Below are positions 60,119 to 64,000 of a stretch of 64,000 nt of DNA, piece after piece. Below the pieces are notes generated by a model that saw only the letters and a program-made list of their open reading frames with translations, did no database searches and was not told the origin of the DNA. Location: positions 35,655,001 through 35,719,000 of the forward strand of contig OY987265.1 of NCBI GenBank assembly GCA_963920665.1, written 5' to 3'. The number at the start of each line of letters is the position of its first letter. Positions within the stretch are counted from its first letter, which is position 1. The translations under genes and the position numbers were made by a program. This stretch comes from Straminergon stramineum. Taxonomy: Eukaryota > Streptophyta > Bryopsida > Hypnales > Calliergonaceae.

Positions 60119-61361
60119 TCTTATTGGTGAAAAGCTACATTTTTCTTGTATGGTTTGTAAGTGCAATTTTATATGGCCAAGTGCAAAAATGATGATTAGT
60201 GTGAAAATTTTTAGAAGTATCAATGATGTCAAGAAATTTTCACATTAATCATCATTGATTTTTTAAAGTTAAGGGTGGCAATAAAATTATATAAATAATA
60301 ATATATATTAGAATAATCTATAATTTTCAATTTTTCACCACATATGAAGATTAGAATGAAAGCTTCATTTTTTTAAATTTAAATTTAAAATCCATTTTCA
60401 AAGAAGAAAATATGAATGAAAAACAAAATATACTTATATATGGTGTTATTTGGATTTTAAAACATGGAGCTTGCAATTGCAATAATTTTTTCAATTTTTT
60501 CAAAATTTCAAGATGAAATAGGAAGAGATCTTGTCAAACTTCATTTTCTTATTTAAATCAAATACCAAAAATGGTTACTATATTGAATGTTACAATCAAG
60601 GTTGACCAACATTGACTCCATATGAGTGTTTTATTGATAAATTAAAGGCCACCAGAAATCCAACAAATGCATGATATCAATCCTCACCTACAACTCAGCC
60701 AGCCCAATATAAAGGTTGTTAAACCTCCCACTCGTAGCTATGGATCAACATGGACTACCAAGCAAGCTCACACACAATCAATCAGATGGTCTTAAGCTTA
60801 CTAACATTCTCCAAGAACTACCCTTGAAAGTGCAAATTCTCCTGCTACCAGTACTAGTACTATAAAATCCAAGAAGCTAGTTGCAGAAGTGAAATATGGT
60901 GCCTTGTAGCATCATGGTCCATGCACCTCCCAAGTAATGACATTGAAAAAATCAAAGATGACATCTCTCTCCTCAATCTCGTAACCTGTACTATGCCAAA
61001 ATTATTATTTAGACTGAGCTCCAAGCGAGCACTGACCCTCAGGAATCAGGATTTACACTCGAAATTGGAATACTGAATACGGATTCTTGCAAGCTGTATT
61101 CAGAGCTGTGTTTCCAGTTTCCACATGCAAAAGCTGCCATTGAAATTGCACAACTCAAGCAATCATGGCCTCTCACAACATGCCTGAGACTCTGAGTCCA
61201 TGAATTTCTACACATGGGTTCATAATATGTAACTATTGAACTCTATCAAGGCATCCAATTCTGAATTACAAATTATTTTGCATGCTTGCAGAGAATCAGG
61301 CAAGACTGAAAACAAATGAACAGGCAAAGACTCTTCACTGTTGACTCAATTGGCTGATTAA

Positions 61362-62282
61362 CCCCTAAATGCCCAAACTCCGGGTTTTTTGGCAACATAG
61401 CAGTTTTGGGCAGCTCAGTACAAATGGAGTTTGTTTGTTTTTTCTTAGAAATTTTCACACAAGATGTGCCTAAGGAGTAGCTTTAGGGCTCAACAATTTT
61501 CATAACTTTTGACAACATGGTTGAAAAGTTATTGCATGATATGTAATTTTCATTGATCTTCGGGTAGCCTAAAAATTTCCTAAAAAAAATACTTTTTTAA
61601 GAAAGAAAAATTTGAAATTGATTTTCTAGATTTATATGTACATGGAAAGCTTTGAATCATTCCATTTTGCTTCATGAGATGAAAGTTATGAGGAGTTTTA
61701 GTTTTCGTGTAGTTTGGGATTCTTTACTCTAAAATAAACTTTGAAGTCCTTCACTTAACTCAATTTTCAACATTTAAAAAATAAAATAAAATCATAGGAT
61801 GTAGATTGTTTATTACAACATTACAACCGTAGGGATTGGCATTTTTCAATTCTATAATAGAATTCTTCACAATTTAGTATTTTGAATCATTCTCTACTAC
61901 TTTGTACTTACTATTTTTTCCTATATGTTGTACAATTTCAAATGATCTCAATTTTTTCAAGCATGTAGCCAACTTTCCTTGAAGAATGAATACAAAGAGT
62001 AACCACCATTTTGGAATGTTTTTCATACAAATGTGGCCTTGTGAAGTGCAGCTGCCCGTTTTTTTATAGGGCCAAAAAAAGGATTTTTATCCATTCAAAT
62101 GCTAATATCTTACAATCTACACGGTAGAAATTTCTGAAATTTTTTCCACATCTTTTCAAATCAGTTTAGTACAAGATCTTACGGTTTTATGTGTCCAAAA
62201 TTGTTCTAAAATTTTGTATTTGTACTATATATGACAGTTTTGGAGCATTTTTGGAGAAACATAGTTGAAAATATTTAGGGGG
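61362..62282. mobile_element. TAA-type MITE, long subfamily
   Basis: 921 bp with ends CCCCTAAATGCCC and ATATTTAGGGGG, flanked by TAA (61,359-61,361 and 62,283-62,285). Removal gives CTGATTAACTTTATGACATA, matching the uninterrupted CTAATTAACTT... of copy 1 near 8,940. Same orientation as 13,562-14,488. Subterminal block at about 62,098-62,190. Confidence 0.88.
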
Positions 62283-62849
62283 TAACTTTATGACATACAG
62301 TATCAACCTCATACTCATTGTAATCTTAGCTTTTGTTAATGCAAGGCTCCAATCTAGTACTCAAAATCTAAAACCAACAAATCTACATTGGCACAAAGAC
62401 CATCATGTATCGATGTAGAGTGTGATTAATTGTTGCTTGTATTTCCACTCACTTTGTCGATTACATGGACATAGATAGCAAGTGTTGCATAAAACACACA
62501 CATGAATGCTAGTGACTATATTGATGTACTAGAAAAAATATAGACTCTCTAGAGAGTTGCTTAAAATGTCAAAAGGGAACCAAGATTTTATTTATTTCAT
62601 GGATAAAGGAATTTTTTCCCTATTGTTACTCATCATTGGTACACTCAAGTGTCATTGGTACAGTAGTACAACCAAGTGTTACAACATTGGTAAATAAGCA
62701 TTAGTATTCAAATGAAGGAGGATTTTGCAATTATTGTTTTTTAGTCAAAAAAGAATAAGAAATTGGAATATATTCCTTGTCAATTCCAATATTCTCACAA
62801 GGTGAATCTATTTTTATTGTCAAAGATTCCCTTTCTTGAGTTGCTTAGT

Positions 62850-63185
62850 ACGGCTTCCAAAATAGCTTGTCTAGTCAAACCCTAGTAGCCCTCTAGAGAG
62901 TCCACATTTTTTTCTAATGAATTGAAATCCATACCTTAGCAAGGAATTCAACTAGTACGTCCTATCACTCCCATCCTACTAACATCCTTCCAGTGAGGTG
63001 ACTTGTAGATCGGGAATAGAGTGTACGTCCATGACAACGGCAATGGTGTATACATGCATGATGGAGACTCATACATCAATGTTGGGAGACTTAGAGCTCC
63101 ATACATATGTGTGTAGGGGTTGTTTGGAGGAGGAGGGAAATTGGGCAAAGTGAAACTCAATAGCTTGGGCCTACTTCGATGAGCA
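62850..63185. other. Unassigned stretch with a minus-strand ORF
   Basis: A 70-codon minus-strand frame (62,948-63,160; TLPNFPPPPNNPYTHMYGAL near its start) is rich in Pro, Tyr and Ser and unrecognised. Confidence 0.25.
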
Positions 63186-63327
63186 CACTTGAAGAAATTA
63201 TGTGTGTTTTTTTACACATTTTTTGTGATGTCCACCTATTTTTATGATAATAATGACATCAGACATAATTTAAAAACAAGTGCATGTCACAAAAAATGAG
63301 TCAAGAAACACATAGGATTCTTCTGTG
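63186..63327. mobile_element. CACTA-type MITE with GCA duplication
   Basis: 142 bp starting CACTTGAAGAAATTATGTG and ending GGATTCTTCTGTG (complement CACAGAAGAATCC), flanked by GCA on both sides (63,183-63,185 and 63,328-63,330). CACT-type tips and a 3-bp duplication fit the CMC/EnSpm class. Inner inverted TTTTTTGTGATGTCC / GACATGC(A)C words extend the hairpin. Confidence 0.8.
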
Positions 63328-63384
63328 GCATGCTTGAATTTCTCCACCTAGAACATATCTTTGCCTTGTTGCAATACTCTTGTT

Positions 63385-63639
63385 CTAGATGCAACACAAC
63401 AACTCAACCCCCCACTCCCACCATGTTGGAGTATTCAAACTCTTGCCATTTTCATCTAAGCTAGTGTCAAACAAATCTTCAAGCAAAGCTTCAATCTTGA
63501 TCATAGCTAGATCAAATTGATTGATTGGAGTGAGTAGGACAAGAGGGAAGGAGGAAGGGACTTGATATAGGAATTGGAGTAGAGGATGGGGTTCCTCCAA
63601 ATAAGAGAGTCCAAAAGAGTACCCTTGTATACATGACAA
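63385..63639 (-). CDS. Unrecognised minus-strand ORF
   Basis: 84 codons containing LSYLEEPHPLLQFLYQVP and MIKIEALLEDLFDTSLDENG. The amphipathic second half looks protein-like, but no family is recognised and no neighbouring exon is clear. It could be a fragment of a transposon ORF. The CACTA MITE lies just downstream on this strand. Confidence 0.2.
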   Translation of the reverse strand: MSCIQGYSFGLSYLEEPHPLLQFLYQVPSSFPLVLLTPINQFDLAMIKIEALLEDLFDTSLDENGKSLNTPTWWEWGVELLCCI

Positions 63640-64000
63640 TGTTCATACTAGGAATGTGTTGATGTAGAGCTTGCAAGCAATTCCCACATTAGTAGGGGAT
63701 TGAAAACTCACATATATTTAGATTTGGTAGTTGCTAGACAATTGGGCCTTGATTTCATTAGTAAGGTATGTAAACTCGAAAGCAGCATTGCTGAAAATTC
63801 ACCACTTAAATTTGAACCAAAAAGCATCACGAAAATGAAGATATTGATTATACAAAATGAACAAATTCAACCAAAATATGAGAGTTTAGTCATGGTTTTG
63901 GGTGCACCTCAAGATTGTACTTTAAAAATTCATAACTTATCCATTTAGTGTCTAGATAATGTATGCTAAAGTGTGTTGGAATCCTCTTTCAATTCAAAAT

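Larger units (their letters stand above)
57838..62849. repeat. Long direct repeat block, copy 2
   Basis: Matches 1-9,524 in order and orientation. It lacks the insertions at 1,931, 4,112, 5,323, 7,331 and 8,381 and the local tandem duplication of copy 1. It has its own TAA-type MITE at 61,362-62,282, for which copy 1 (near 8,943) is the empty site. Base differences scattered throughout indicate an old duplication. Confidence 0.82.

Overview
This window looks like nuclear DNA from a gymnosperm, most likely a conifer. It is AT-rich and gene-poor, and it is packed with old, nested, mostly non-coding transposable elements. The one clear gene is a TIR-NB-LRR immune receptor with the HRGPD-type TIR signature that I associate with conifer proteins. 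The species assignment is inference; no organelle, bacterial or viral gene context is visible.

Layout. 1-9,524 and 57,838-62,849 are two direct copies of the same repeat block. Copy 1 is swollen by at least six later insertions, and copy 2 serves as an empty-site reference for most of them. 9,525-20,040 is a satellite-like domain: a degenerate AT-rich array (period about 105 bp) lies in opposite orientations on the two sides, with minisatellite-like tracts outside and between. 20,534-31,000 holds a large foldback element, a hAT transposase remnant, a hAT-type MITE, a 3,548-bp TG...CA element inserted inside a foldback element, and a Ty3-type RNase H remnant. 32,030-37,946 (minus strand) is the TNL gene and its decayed LRR tail. 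38,700-41,300 and 54,480-55,620 are two GC-rich islands with TATA-like boxes. 42,500-57,800 is mainly MITEs, a Mutator-like element with long TIRs, a PIF/Harbinger-like element with hairpin arrays inside it, and simple repeats.

The TNL model has four exons (37,946-37,805; 37,626-37,173; 37,069-35,950; 35,669-33,813), consistent GT-AG junctions and preserved phase, giving about 1,190 residues. TIR and NB-ARC motifs are intact. The C-terminal half is an LRR array made of near-identical 47-residue (141-bp) units. Eleven units are clean up to an in-frame TGA. About 12 more units follow downstream and carry repeated nonsense and frameshift changes.

The mobile elements fall into recognisable families, judged by termini and target-site duplications read directly: TA-flanked (three), TAA-flanked with CCCCTAAA-type ends (seven or more), a foldback family with 5-bp duplications (five copies), an 8-bp hAT-type, a 3-bp CACTA-type, a TTA-flanked PIF-type and a Mutator-like element. 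The most unusual object is the 24,772-28,319 element. It has perfect TGTCG/CGACA ends and a 5-bp ATATT duplication, no internal direct LTR pair, and a long gag-like or plant-transposon-like frame broken almost only by TAG codons.
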